NCBI GenBank assembly: GCA_024235615.1
Contig: JACKMB010000001.1
Coordinates: forward strand, 434,001-498,000
Direction: 5' to 3'
Length of the DNA stretch: 64,000 nucleotides
Source of the DNA: Thauera sp.
GTDB taxonomy: Bacteria > Pseudomonadota > Gammaproteobacteria > Burkholderiales > Rhodocyclaceae
Shown: positions 37,559-45,328 of the stretch, in pieces
How the letters are laid out: every line of letters starts with the position of its first letter
Position numbering within the stretch: position 1 is the stretch's first letter
The notes under the pieces: generated by a model
Databases searched by the model: none
Told to the model about the DNA's origin: nothing
The model's input: only the letters and a program-made list of their open reading frames with translations
Translations under genes and position numbers: made by a program

Positions 37559-38314
37559 ATGCCAGCGCGAGTTGCTTCGCCTCACCCGACCTCCAATCCC
37601 CGCCCCCAAGGGCGGGATCATGGCGCGCTCGCAGGCCTGTGGGTCGCCTTCACCCTGCTGGCCGGCCCCCACGCCGGAGCCGCCCTGCCCGAACCCTTGC
37701 CGCCCTTGGCCGGAGCCCGCATCACGCCGGTAATCGACGACGCCCGCGTCCACGGCGTGCCGACCCGAATCCGCCAGTTCGAGGCAGAGACCTCGGCAGC
37801 CGGCGTGCGCGCCTTCTACCAGAAAGCGGTCGAGGGCAAGCCCTTGACCGCGCGCATCGACGACTGGGAGATCCTTTCCTGGAAGCAGGGCACGGCCTTG
37901 CGCACCTTGCGCCTGCGTCCATGCCGGGCAGCGCCGTCCCCGTGCACCGAGGGCACCCTGTCCGAGTCCGATCTCTCACTCGCCGCGGCCCCCGCGTCGC
38001 CAGCTCCAGGCCGGCCAGCGGACAGCCTGCTCAGCACCGATCTCGAGACGAACGATGGCGCTCGCCGGGCACGCATCCTGGTCTGGCACGACGAATCCTC
38101 GCCCTCCTGGGCTGCGGCCCGCCTCGTACGCGAGCTTTCGATCCTCGGTCTCGCGCTCGAGCGCCGTGTCCCGGTCACCCGGCCCGGCCTGGAAGGCCTT
38201 GGACTTTGGTTCGGCGCCCGCGGCCGCGAGGCGGTCGCGACCGTCACCCGCCACGGCAGCGGGACGACGGTGACGCTGCAGATGATCGACCACGGCGTGC
38301 AGGACGGGCGATGA
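37559..38314 (+). CDS. Unrecognised exported protein of the Tad operon
   Basis: 251 aa. I recognise no family. A hydrophobic stretch GLWVAFTLLAGPHAGAALPE near residues 28-45 could be a signal peptide. The middle contains FYQKAVEGKPLTARIDDWEI and the end a region with several beta strands. It is locked between the TadE-like gene (2-bp gap) and a small pilin-like gene (4-bp overlap), so it is likely made with the machine. The N-terminal start may be slightly downstream. Confidence 0.65.
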   Translation: MPARVASPHPTSNPRPQGRDHGALAGLWVAFTLLAGPHAGAALPEPLPPLAGARITPVIDDARVHGVPTRIRQFEAETSAAGVRAFYQKAVEGKPLTARIDDWEILSWKQGTALRTLRLRPCRAAPSPCTEGTLSESDLSLAAAPASPAPGRPADSLLSTDLETNDGARRARILVWHDESSPSWAAARLVRELSILGLALERRVPVTRPGLEGLGLWFGARGREAVATVTRHGSGTTVTLQMIDHGVQDGR

Positions 38315-38490
38315 GGCAGATCCCACACCTGCGCGGCCAGGCGATGACCGAGCATCTGCTGATCCTCTCCATCGTGCTCGGCGTCTTCGCGCTTCCGGCA
38401 TTCGATGGCAAGCCGCTCGTCCTCTTTTTTGCCGAGGCCGTGGCGACCGGCTTCGCGCGCTTTCTCAGCAGCATTTCACTCCCCATCTGA
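38311..38490 (+). CDS. Small pilin-like protein (second Flp-like)
   Basis: 59 aa. MRQIPHLRGQAMTEHLLILS and then IVLGVFALPAFDG give a prepilin-like site (GQA/MTEH) followed by one hydrophobic segment, much like Flp pilins and the gene at 35057. It is coupled by ATGA to the preceding gene and lies 7 bp before cpaB. It could be a minor pilin. Confidence 0.7.
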   Translation: MRQIPHLRGQAMTEHLLILSIVLGVFALPAFDGKPLVLFFAEAVATGFARFLSSISLPI

Positions 38491-38497
38491 CCCGCTC

Positions 38498-39358
38498 ATG
38501 CCCAAGAGAGTCCCCCGCAACCTGATCATTCTTGCCGTCGCCACCCTCTTCGGCCTGGGTGCCGCATGGCTCGCCGCACGCTACCTCGAAGAGCGCGCCA
38601 GCGAGATCGAACTGCGCCAGCAAGGCCAGATGGGTCGTGCGGTCGTCGCCAAGACGGACCTCGCGGTCGGGACCCCCCTCACCCACGACCTCGTCGCCAT
38701 CCGCGAAGTCCCGGTCGAATGGCTGCACTCGAGCGCGATCACGCCCGAGCAGTTCGAGCGCGCCGCGGGCGCGGTGCTCGCCCAGCCGGCCCGCGGCGGC
38801 GAGCCGCTGGTGTGGTCGCAGCTGGAGGAGCGGCGCCCCGCCAGCCTCTCCGCGCACCTCGCCCCGGGTCGACGCGCGACCACGATCCCGGTCGATGAGA
38901 CCAGCTCGCTCTCGGGCCTGCTGCGCCCGGGCGATCGCATCGACCTGCTCGCGACCGTTCAGCGCGACAAGCAGCACCTGACCATGCCCCTATTGCAAGG
39001 CGTACGCGTGCTCGCGACCGGGAGCCGAACCCGGCCGGGCGAGGACGTTGGCGCGGGCGATCCCCTCGGCGGCACCTTCGGCACCCTGACCCTGGATCTA
39101 TCGGAGGAAGAGGCGACCCGGCTCGTCGCCGCACGCGCACTGGCCCGCCTGACCGCGGTGCTGCGCAATCCCCAGGACATTCGCACGGCGCCACTGCTGC
39201 GCACCGATGCACTCGCCCTGCTCGGACTCGCACCCGCGCCGACGGCCGGTGGCGTACCCGTCATCTACGGCGGCGTCGAGAACCCCGCACTGATCCCGAC
39301 CTCTTCTCCCCTTTCCCGCCCCGCCCCGCGAGCAGAGCCCGCCCATGACCCGGACTGA
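38498..39358 (+). CDS. cpaB: Flp pilus assembly protein CpaB (RcpC)
   Basis: 286 aa. N-terminal anchor RNLIILAVATLFGLGAAWLA, then an SAF domain (VVAKTDLAVGTPLTHDLVAI and REVPVEWLHSSAITPEQ) and the RcpC-like VDETSSLSGLLRPGDRIDLL. CpaB associates with the secretin in the periplasm. The last 14 bases overlap cpaC. The start at 38498 gives the usual N-terminus; upstream in-frame codons are shadows of the previous gene. Confidence 0.93.
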   Translation: MPKRVPRNLIILAVATLFGLGAAWLAARYLEERASEIELRQQGQMGRAVVAKTDLAVGTPLTHDLVAIREVPVEWLHSSAITPEQFERAAGAVLAQPARGGEPLVWSQLEERRPASLSAHLAPGRRATTIPVDETSSLSGLLRPGDRIDLLATVQRDKQHLTMPLLQGVRVLATGSRTRPGEDVGAGDPLGGTFGTLTLDLSEEEATRLVAARALARLTAVLRNPQDIRTAPLLRTDALALLGLAPAPTAGGVPVIYGGVENPALIPTSSPLSRPAPRAEPAHDPD

Positions 39359-40793
39359 TCCGATCCACCCCGTGGGCCTCCGCGGGCCTCTCCGCAGCCT
39401 GCTGTGCGCCACCCTGCTCCTCGGCGCGCCAGTCCTCGCCCTGCCTGCGCCGCCGGTCCGGCCACCGGCGAGCGTGCCGATCGAGGCCGGCCGCGCGGCT
39501 TTGCCGGTCGTCCACGAGATCCAGATGTTCGCCGGCGAGACGCGCGTGCTGCCCCAGCGCGACGCGCAGCGCCTCGCGGTCGGCGACGCCAAGGTGCTCT
39601 CCGCCGCGGTCCTCGACGAGCGCGAGATCCTGCTCATCGCCAACGGGCCGGGCGACACCATGCTGCAGGTGTGGTCCCGCTCGGGCCGCAGCCAGCGCAT
39701 CAAGATCACCGTCCGCCAGACCGACACCGCCCGCATCGCACGCGACCTGCAGGGCTTCCTGCACGACGTCCCGCGGCTGCGCACGCGCACCATCGGCGAC
39801 AACGTCGTCATCGAGGGCGAAGGCCTCAGCGACGCCGAGCGCGACAAGGTGGCCGAGCTCGCCAAGCGCTTTCCGCAGCTCATCGATTTCACCAGCCGCG
39901 TCGGCCTGGACCGCATGTTCGCCTTCGACGTGCGCTTCGTCGAGATCAGCCGCAGCGGCCTGCGCGACCTCGGCATCGACTGGACCACGCAGGGCAAGCC
40001 GCTGCTCGGCATCGGCGTGATCGGCGACCTGTACCACGACAACCGCACCGGCGCCACGGTGACGCGCACGCTCGGCACCGGCGAGCAACGCTCGGAAGTG
40101 TCGATCGAGGCGGACCGCGTCTCGCCCTTTGCCGCCAACGCCGCCCTCGTCGGCAGCTTCTTCGGCCGGCTCAACCTGCTCGCGCAGAAGGGAGACGCGG
40201 TCATCCTCGCCTCTCCGCGACTCTCCGCACGCAACCGCGGCGAGGCCAGCTTCCTCGCCGGCGGCGAGATCCCCGTGCCGGTCGCATCCGCCACCGGCAC
40301 GCCGAGCGTGACGTTCAAGGAGTACGGCGTCCGCCTCAACATCCTCGAACCGGTCGCCGACGCCGCCGGCACCATCCGCGCGCGCATCCGCACCGAGGTC
40401 AGCTCGCTCGACCGCAGCGTCGCCGCCCAGGGCGTGCCCGGGCTGCTTTCGCGCCGCACCGAGACCGAGTTCAACCTGCGCAACGGCGAGACCCTGGTGC
40501 TCTCCGGGGTGTTGCAGCGCGAACAGCAGAGCGACGAGAACGCCGTCCCCTACCTCGGCGAGGTCCCCGTCCTCGGGCACCTGTTCCGCTCCACGCGCTT
40601 CAACAACCGCGAGAGCGAACTGGTGGTCTTCGTCACCCCGTGGCTGCTCGAACCCGGCGAAGGCCTGCTCGACCCGCGCGCACAACTGCTCGAACACCGC
40701 GCCGAGCAGGCCCTCGCGCCCCCACCCGAGCCCGCGCCGGTGGTGCGCGAACCTGCGGATCCCGCGTGGAACGCCCTCTACGGCGGCAGCTGA
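39345..40793 (+). CDS. cpaC: Tad secretin CpaC (RcpA)
   Basis: 482 aa outer-membrane secretin. Signal peptide to about residue 33, a pilus/BON-type N-domain (FAGETRVLPQRDAQRLAVGD and ILLIANGPGDTMLQVW), and the secretin core with the conserved VPVASATGTPSVTFKEYGVR, LNLRNGETLVLSGVL-like segment and VPVLGHLFRS. It forms the outer-membrane channel for Tad pilus extrusion. A proline-rich tail ends the protein. Confidence 0.94.
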   Translation: MTRTDPIHPVGLRGPLRSLLCATLLLGAPVLALPAPPVRPPASVPIEAGRAALPVVHEIQMFAGETRVLPQRDAQRLAVGDAKVLSAAVLDEREILLIANGPGDTMLQVWSRSGRSQRIKITVRQTDTARIARDLQGFLHDVPRLRTRTIGDNVVIEGEGLSDAERDKVAELAKRFPQLIDFTSRVGLDRMFAFDVRFVEISRSGLRDLGIDWTTQGKPLLGIGVIGDLYHDNRTGATVTRTLGTGEQRSEVSIEADRVSPFAANAALVGSFFGRLNLLAQKGDAVILASPRLSARNRGEASFLAGGEIPVPVASATGTPSVTFKEYGVRLNILEPVADAAGTIRARIRTEVSSLDRSVAAQGVPGLLSRRTETEFNLRNGETLVLSGVLQREQQSDENAVPYLGEVPVLGHLFRSTRFNNRESELVVFVTPWLLEPGEGLLDPRAQLLEHRAEQALAPPPEPAPVVREPADPAWNALYGGS

Positions 40794-40805
40794 CCGGAGC
40801 CCCGA

Positions 40806-42239
40806 ATGTTCTTCCGCACCCCGCGCAGGCCCCCCTCCACGACCGCAGAGCCGACGCCCGCCCCCGCCTCGCCGGCGACGGATCGGCGTGCCGGCCTGGT
40901 CGAAGCCGCCCCCGACGCGTCGGCGCGCGCAGCGATCGAGCCGCGCCCGTCGACGCTGGCGTCGAACGCGGACTTCACCTGGCGCAAGCGCATCCACGAG
41001 CGCCTGCTCGACACCATCGACCTGCGTCGGCGCGATCTCAACCGCATGTCGGACGGCGAACTGCGCAGCGAGACCACCGCGCTCGTGCGCGAGATCATCG
41101 CCGCCGAGGCCACGCTGCCGCCGGCCCTGGACCGCGAACAGCTGTGCCGCGAGGTGCTCGACGAGGCGATCGGCCTCGGACCGCTCGAGGCCCTGCTCGC
41201 CGACGAGGCGGTGAGCGAGATCATGGTCAACCGCTACGACCAGATCTTCGTCGAACGTGGCGGCCGCATCGCCCCACACCCGACGACCTTCACCAGCGAC
41301 CGCGCGGTGCTCGGCGTCATCGAACGCATCGTCGCACCGCTCGGCCGCCGCATCGACGAATCCTCGCCGATGGTGGATGCCCGCCTGCGCGACGGCTCGC
41401 GCGTCAACGCGATCATCCCGCCGCTCGCCCTCAAGGGGCCGACGCTGACCATCCGCAAGTTCGCGCGTCGGGCACTCGAGGTCGAGGATCTCGTGCGCAT
41501 GGGCTCGCTCTCGCACGACATGGCCGGCTTCCTGCGCATCTGTGTCGAGCAGCGGCGCAACATCGTCGTCTCCGGCGGCACCGGCTCGGGCAAGACCACC
41601 TTCCTCAACCTGCTGTCGAACTTCATCCCCGACGGCGAGCGCATCATCACCATCGAGGACGCCGCCGAGTTGCGCCTGCGCCACAGCCACCTGGTGAGCC
41701 TGGAGGCGCGCCCGGCCAACCTGGAAGGGCGCGGCGCGATCAGCATCCGCGACCTGGTGCGCAACGCGCTGCGCATGCGCCCGGACCGCATCGTGGTGGG
41801 CGAGTGTCGCGGGGGCGAGGCGCTCGACATGCTGCAGGCGATGAACACCGGCCACGAGGGCTCGATGACCACGCTGCACGCCAACAGCCCGCGCGATGCG
41901 CTCGCCCGCCTCGAGACCCTGGTCCTCATGGCCGGCATGGATCTCCCCCTCGCCGCGATCCGCGAGCAGATCGCCAGCGCGGTGGACGTCATCGTCCAGC
42001 AGACCCGCTTCGCCTGCGGCGCGCGCCGCGTCACCAGCATCACCGAGCTCACCGGCATGGAGGGCGGACGCATCCAGCTGCAGGAACTCTTCCGTTTCGA
42101 GCGCCGCGGCGCCGACTCCGCCGCCGACCCTGGCGGCGGCCACTTCACCGGCTGCGATGCGGTCCCCGGCTTCTACGAAGAACTGCGCCGCCAGGGCGTC
42201 GCGCTCGACCTCCACCCGTTCGACCGGAGCCGCTCATGA
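40806..42239 (+). CDS. tadA: Tad secretion ATPase TadA/CpaF
   Basis: 477-aa PilT/VirB11-class ATPase. Walker A GGTGSGKTT (257-265), Asp box (ITIEDAAELRL), Walker B region RPDRIVVGECRGGEALDML and the His box MTTLHANSPRD are all present. The N-terminal 60 residues are low-complexity Pro/Ala. It powers pilin polymerisation with TadB and TadC. In most Tad clusters TadZ/CpaE lies just upstream; here it is missing. Its stop overlaps the tadB start by 4 bp. Confidence 0.95.
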   Translation: MFFRTPRRPPSTTAEPTPAPASPATDRRAGLVEAAPDASARAAIEPRPSTLASNADFTWRKRIHERLLDTIDLRRRDLNRMSDGELRSETTALVREIIAAEATLPPALDREQLCREVLDEAIGLGPLEALLADEAVSEIMVNRYDQIFVERGGRIAPHPTTFTSDRAVLGVIERIVAPLGRRIDESSPMVDARLRDGSRVNAIIPPLALKGPTLTIRKFARRALEVEDLVRMGSLSHDMAGFLRICVEQRRNIVVSGGTGSGKTTFLNLLSNFIPDGERIITIEDAAELRLRHSHLVSLEARPANLEGRGAISIRDLVRNALRMRPDRIVVGECRGGEALDMLQAMNTGHEGSMTTLHANSPRDALARLETLVLMAGMDLPLAAIREQIASAVDVIVQQTRFACGARRVTSITELTGMEGGRIQLQELFRFERRGADSAADPGGGHFTGCDAVPGFYEELRRQGVALDLHPFDRSRS

Positions 42240-43105
42240 ATACCCTGGCCGCCTCGCCCGCCGTGCTGCTGGCCACCCTCGCCTTCGGACTCGCGTCCGC
42301 CCTGCTCGCGTGGTCGGCGATGCGCATCGCGGGCAACGCGCTCGCACGCTACCGCGAACGCTTCACCGCCGAGGCCCACCTGCAGCTCGAGGAGCTCTTC
42401 CTGTTCATGGACCCGGCGCGCCTCTTCGTGCTCAACCTGCTCGCGGTCACGGTCGGGAGCGTCGGCGCCTGGCTCGTAAGCGGCGAGCCGCTGCTCGCGC
42501 TCGCCAGTGCGGGCGCGCTCGCCCTGCTGCCGCGTCTCGCCTTCGGGCTGCTGCGCCGGCGCCGGCTCGCCCTCATCGAACAGCAGCTGCCCGACGCGCT
42601 GCAGGTCATCGCCGGCGGGCTGCGCGCGGGCGTGTCGATGACCGTGGCGCTGCAGCAACTCGTCCGCGAAGGCCGCCCGCCGATCGCCCAGGAGTTCGAC
42701 CTCACCCTGCGCGAGCACCGCCTCGGCATCCCACTCGACGAAGCGCTCGACCATCTCGCCGAGCGCGTGCGCCTGCCCTCGCTGACCCTCGTGATCGCCG
42801 CCATGCGGATCGCCAACGAGACCGGCGGCAGCCTGGCCGAAGCGCTCGAGCGCGCCGCACTCACGGTGCGCAGCCAGCTCGCCATGGAGGGGAAGATCGG
42901 CGCGCTCACGGCGCAGGGCAAGCTGCAGGCGGTGGTGGTCGGCATGCTGCCGCTCGCGCTGCTGCTGGTGCTCGACCGCATGGAGCCGGAGGCGATGGCC
43001 TTCCTGTGGCACTCGCCGCCCGGCTGGGCGACGCTCGCGGTGATCGCCACGCTCGAGGTGCTGGGCGTGCTGCTGATCCGGCGCATCGTGGCGATCGACG
43101 TATGA
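42236..43105 (+). CDS. tadB: Tad inner-membrane protein TadB
   Basis: 289 aa GspF/T2SF-domain protein. TM segments near residues 8-28, 60-100 and in the last 50 residues; the cytoplasmic GspF domain shows LPDALQVIAGGLRAGVSMTV and MRIANETGGSLAEALERAAL, the conserved TadB pattern. It pairs with TadC as platform for the ATPase. ATGA overlaps join it to tadA and tadC. Confidence 0.93.
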   Translation: MNTLAASPAVLLATLAFGLASALLAWSAMRIAGNALARYRERFTAEAHLQLEELFLFMDPARLFVLNLLAVTVGSVGAWLVSGEPLLALASAGALALLPRLAFGLLRRRRLALIEQQLPDALQVIAGGLRAGVSMTVALQQLVREGRPPIAQEFDLTLREHRLGIPLDEALDHLAERVRLPSLTLVIAAMRIANETGGSLAEALERAALTVRSQLAMEGKIGALTAQGKLQAVVVGMLPLALLLVLDRMEPEAMAFLWHSPPGWATLAVIATLEVLGVLLIRRIVAIDV

Positions 43106-44007
43106 ACCTCGCTCAAATGCTTGCGCTCGACGAACGCACGGCGATCGCGGCGGTGGCCCTGCTCGCCGGCCTCGGCAGTGCCGGCATCGTCACTGCGCTC
43201 GCGCGTAGCGTCGGTGCGGTCCAGCCCGAGGATCGCACCTGGCTCGACACACCGCCTCGCTTCCTGCGCCTGCTGTGGTGGCCCACGCGCTGGATCGCGC
43301 ACCTGATCGCTCCGCTGCTGCCGGGACGCCTGCAGGCAGGGCTTGCCGTACGCCTGCGCCTGGCCGGGCTCGACTACACAATCTCCCCGGCACAGCTGCT
43401 CGCGCACCGCACCGTCGTCGCGCTGTGCGGACTCGCCATCGGCCTCGGGTTCGCCCATGCCTGGGGGTTGCCCGCGACGATTCCGGCGCTGGCGGGCGCC
43501 GCCGCCGGCATCCTGATCGCCTGGTCCTGGCTCGACGACCGCATCCGCTCGCGACGCCGGCTGATGCTCAAGCAGCTCCCCTTCGTGCTCGATCTCGTCA
43601 CTCTTTGCGTCGAAGCCGGGCTCAACCTCACCGGCGCACTCCAGCAGGCTGCGGCCAAGGGTCCCGCAGGCCCGCTCCGCGAGGAACTGCACCGCGTGCT
43701 GCGCGACGTCCGTGCCGGGAAGTCGCGCGCCGATGCGCTGCGTGGCCTGGCCGAGCGCGTCGGCGAACCGGCGATCGCGAATCTCGTCTCCACCGTGATC
43801 CAGGCCGAGAACATGGGCATGAGCCTGGGACCGATGCTGCGCGCGCAGGGCGAGCAGCGCCGCGCCGAGCGCTTCGCCCGCGCCGAGAAGGCGGCGATGG
43901 AGGCGCCGGTGAAGATGCTGCTGCCGCTGATCGCCTGCATCTTCCCCTGCACCTTCATCGTGCTCGGCTTTCCGATCGCGGTGAAGTTCATGACCATGGG
44001 ACTCTGA
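43102..44007 (+). CDS. tadC: Tad inner-membrane protein TadC
   Basis: 301 aa, second GspF-domain platform protein. TM segments near residues 15-32 and 105-150 and the C-terminal IACIFPCTFIVLGFPIAVKF; the GspF domain is FVLDLVTLCVEAGLNLTGAL with STVIQAENMGMSLGPMLRAQ. Position after tadB and coupling by ATGA confirm the name. Confidence 0.93.
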   Translation: MNLAQMLALDERTAIAAVALLAGLGSAGIVTALARSVGAVQPEDRTWLDTPPRFLRLLWWPTRWIAHLIAPLLPGRLQAGLAVRLRLAGLDYTISPAQLLAHRTVVALCGLAIGLGFAHAWGLPATIPALAGAAAGILIAWSWLDDRIRSRRRLMLKQLPFVLDLVTLCVEAGLNLTGALQQAAAKGPAGPLREELHRVLRDVRAGKSRADALRGLAERVGEPAIANLVSTVIQAENMGMSLGPMLRAQGEQRRAERFARAEKAAMEAPVKMLLPLIACIFPCTFIVLGFPIAVKFMTMGL

Positions 44008-44009
44008 GC

Positions 44010-44327
44010 ATGCGCGTCCTCGTCGCCCGCAGCTTCCTGCAACGCACCCGCGGCCTGCTCGGACGCGGCCCCCTCGCCGCCGACGAGGCCTTGCTGATCG
44101 ACCCCTGCTGGTCGGTCCACACCTTCGGGATGGGCTTCGCCATCGACGTGGTGTTCATCGACGCGCGTGGCACGGTTCTCGCGGTGCGCGAGGCGCTCGC
44201 GCCCTGGCGGGTCGCGCATTGCTTGGGCGCCGCCGCCGTGCTCGAGATGGCACCCGGCGCGGCGCGGCGCGAGGGACTTGCTCCAGGGCGGAGCGCGCGA
44301 CGGATCTGTGCCGCGCCCCACGCATGA
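44010..44327 (+). CDS. DUF192 family protein inside the Tad operon
   Basis: 105 aa. The DUF192 core is seen as FLQRTRGLLGRGPLAADEAL, then CWSVHTFGMGFAIDVVFIDA, VLAVREALAPWR and VLEMAPGAARREGLAPG. DUF192 proteins are small beta-rich and often exported; this one has no signal peptide. Function is unknown, and it is coupled on both sides to Tad genes (2-bp gap from tadC; ATGA overlap with the TadE-like gene). DUF192 genes occur near pilus and secretion loci in other bacteria, but no mechanism is established. Confidence 0.85.
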   Translation: MRVLVARSFLQRTRGLLGRGPLAADEALLIDPCWSVHTFGMGFAIDVVFIDARGTVLAVREALAPWRVAHCLGAAAVLEMAPGAARREGLAPGRSARRICAAPHA

Positions 44328-45328
44328 TGCGTCCGCCCCCACCGTTGCCGCCGCAGCGACGGCCTCTTCAAGGATCCCGACGCCGCGTCCTCCGCGGCGC
44401 CGGTGCGGCCGAATTCGTCATCGTCGCGCCTGCCCTGCTTGCGCTCACACTGGCCATGCTCCAGACGGGGCTCGCCTACCACGCCCGCAGCATCGTCAAT
44501 TACGCCAGCTTCGAGGCCGCGCGCGCCGGGAGCGTCGCCCACGCCGGGCTGGCGAGCATGCGCCTCGCCTTTGCACGCGCGATGACCTCCTACTACGGCG
44601 GCGGTCGCGACCTGGCCGAGATCGCCGACTCCTTCGCCGCCGCCCAGCTCGATCTCGCCACCGCCCTGCGCATCGAGATCGTCTCGCCCACCCGCGAGAG
44701 CTTCGACGACTACCATAGCCCGGCGGCCGCGCAACGCCTGCAGACCAGCGCACGAGTGCTTCCATCCGCCCAGCTGGGCGTGCTCGGCTGTCCCGCGGAC
44801 CGCGCGAACTGCAACGCGGATCCGGCAAGCAACCGCTCGGGCCAGACACTGGCCGACGCCAACCTGCTCAAGCTGCGCGTGACCTGGGGGCTGCCGCCGG
44901 CCAAGCAGGTTCCCCTCGCCGGACGATTCTTCACCTGGGCGCTGCGCACGCTCGATCCGGACGACGACGACACCTTCCGCCGCAGCCTGGTCGAGGCCGG
45001 TCGCATCCCGATGGTGAGCCAGGTCACGCTGCGCATGCAGTCGGACGCCATCGAGAACGATGCGATCCGGCCGCGCACGAGAGCTGGCGGCGACTCCCAA
45101 GCTCCCGCAGCGACGCCCTTGCCCGGCTGCACCCCCACGGATCCTCTGTGCACGCCCGACCCAGCCACCCCAGACACGCCACCGCAAACACCGCTCTCGG
45201 CCGGGGAGAACGGGGCGCCGGACGACGCCACGGCATCGGACGGGGAAACCGGGCCGGAAGCCGACACCGCCGACCCGACCGAGGATGCGGAGGACACCGA
45301 CGCCGCCGAGGAGGAACCTGAATGCTGA
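44324..45328 (+). CDS. TadE-like protein with long acidic tail
   Basis: 334 aa. The basic N-terminus precedes GAGAAEFVIVAPALLALTLA and MLQTGLAYHARSIVNYASFE, a TadE-like helix and the usual 'YASFEAARAG' segment. The middle is unclassified and the last 80 residues are a disordered Pro/Asp/Glu/Thr-rich tail ending EEEPEC. The start overlaps the DUF192 stop (ATGA). The RHS gene start lies inside its last codons, with the ribosome site GAGGAGG at 45308-45314, so it is coupled to the toxin-like gene. Confidence 0.8.
   Translation: MMRPPPPLPPQRRPLQGSRRRVLRGAGAAEFVIVAPALLALTLAMLQTGLAYHARSIVNYASFEAARAGSVAHAGLASMRLAFARAMTSYYGGGRDLAEIADSFAAAQLDLATALRIEIVSPTRESFDDYHSPAAAQRLQTSARVLPSAQLGVLGCPADRANCNADPASNRSGQTLADANLLKLRVTWGLPPAKQVPLAGRFFTWALRTLDPDDDDTFRRSLVEAGRIPMVSQVTLRMQSDAIENDAIRPRTRAGGDSQAPAATPLPGCTPTDPLCTPDPATPDTPPQTPLSAGENGAPDDATASDGETGPEADTADPTEDAEDTDAAEEEPEC

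Noticed and set aside
39261..42215. 984-residue open frame antisense to cpaC and tadA
   Set aside because: Low-complexity Ala/Gly/Arg/Glu product antisense to well-supported Tad genes; typical high-GC shadow.
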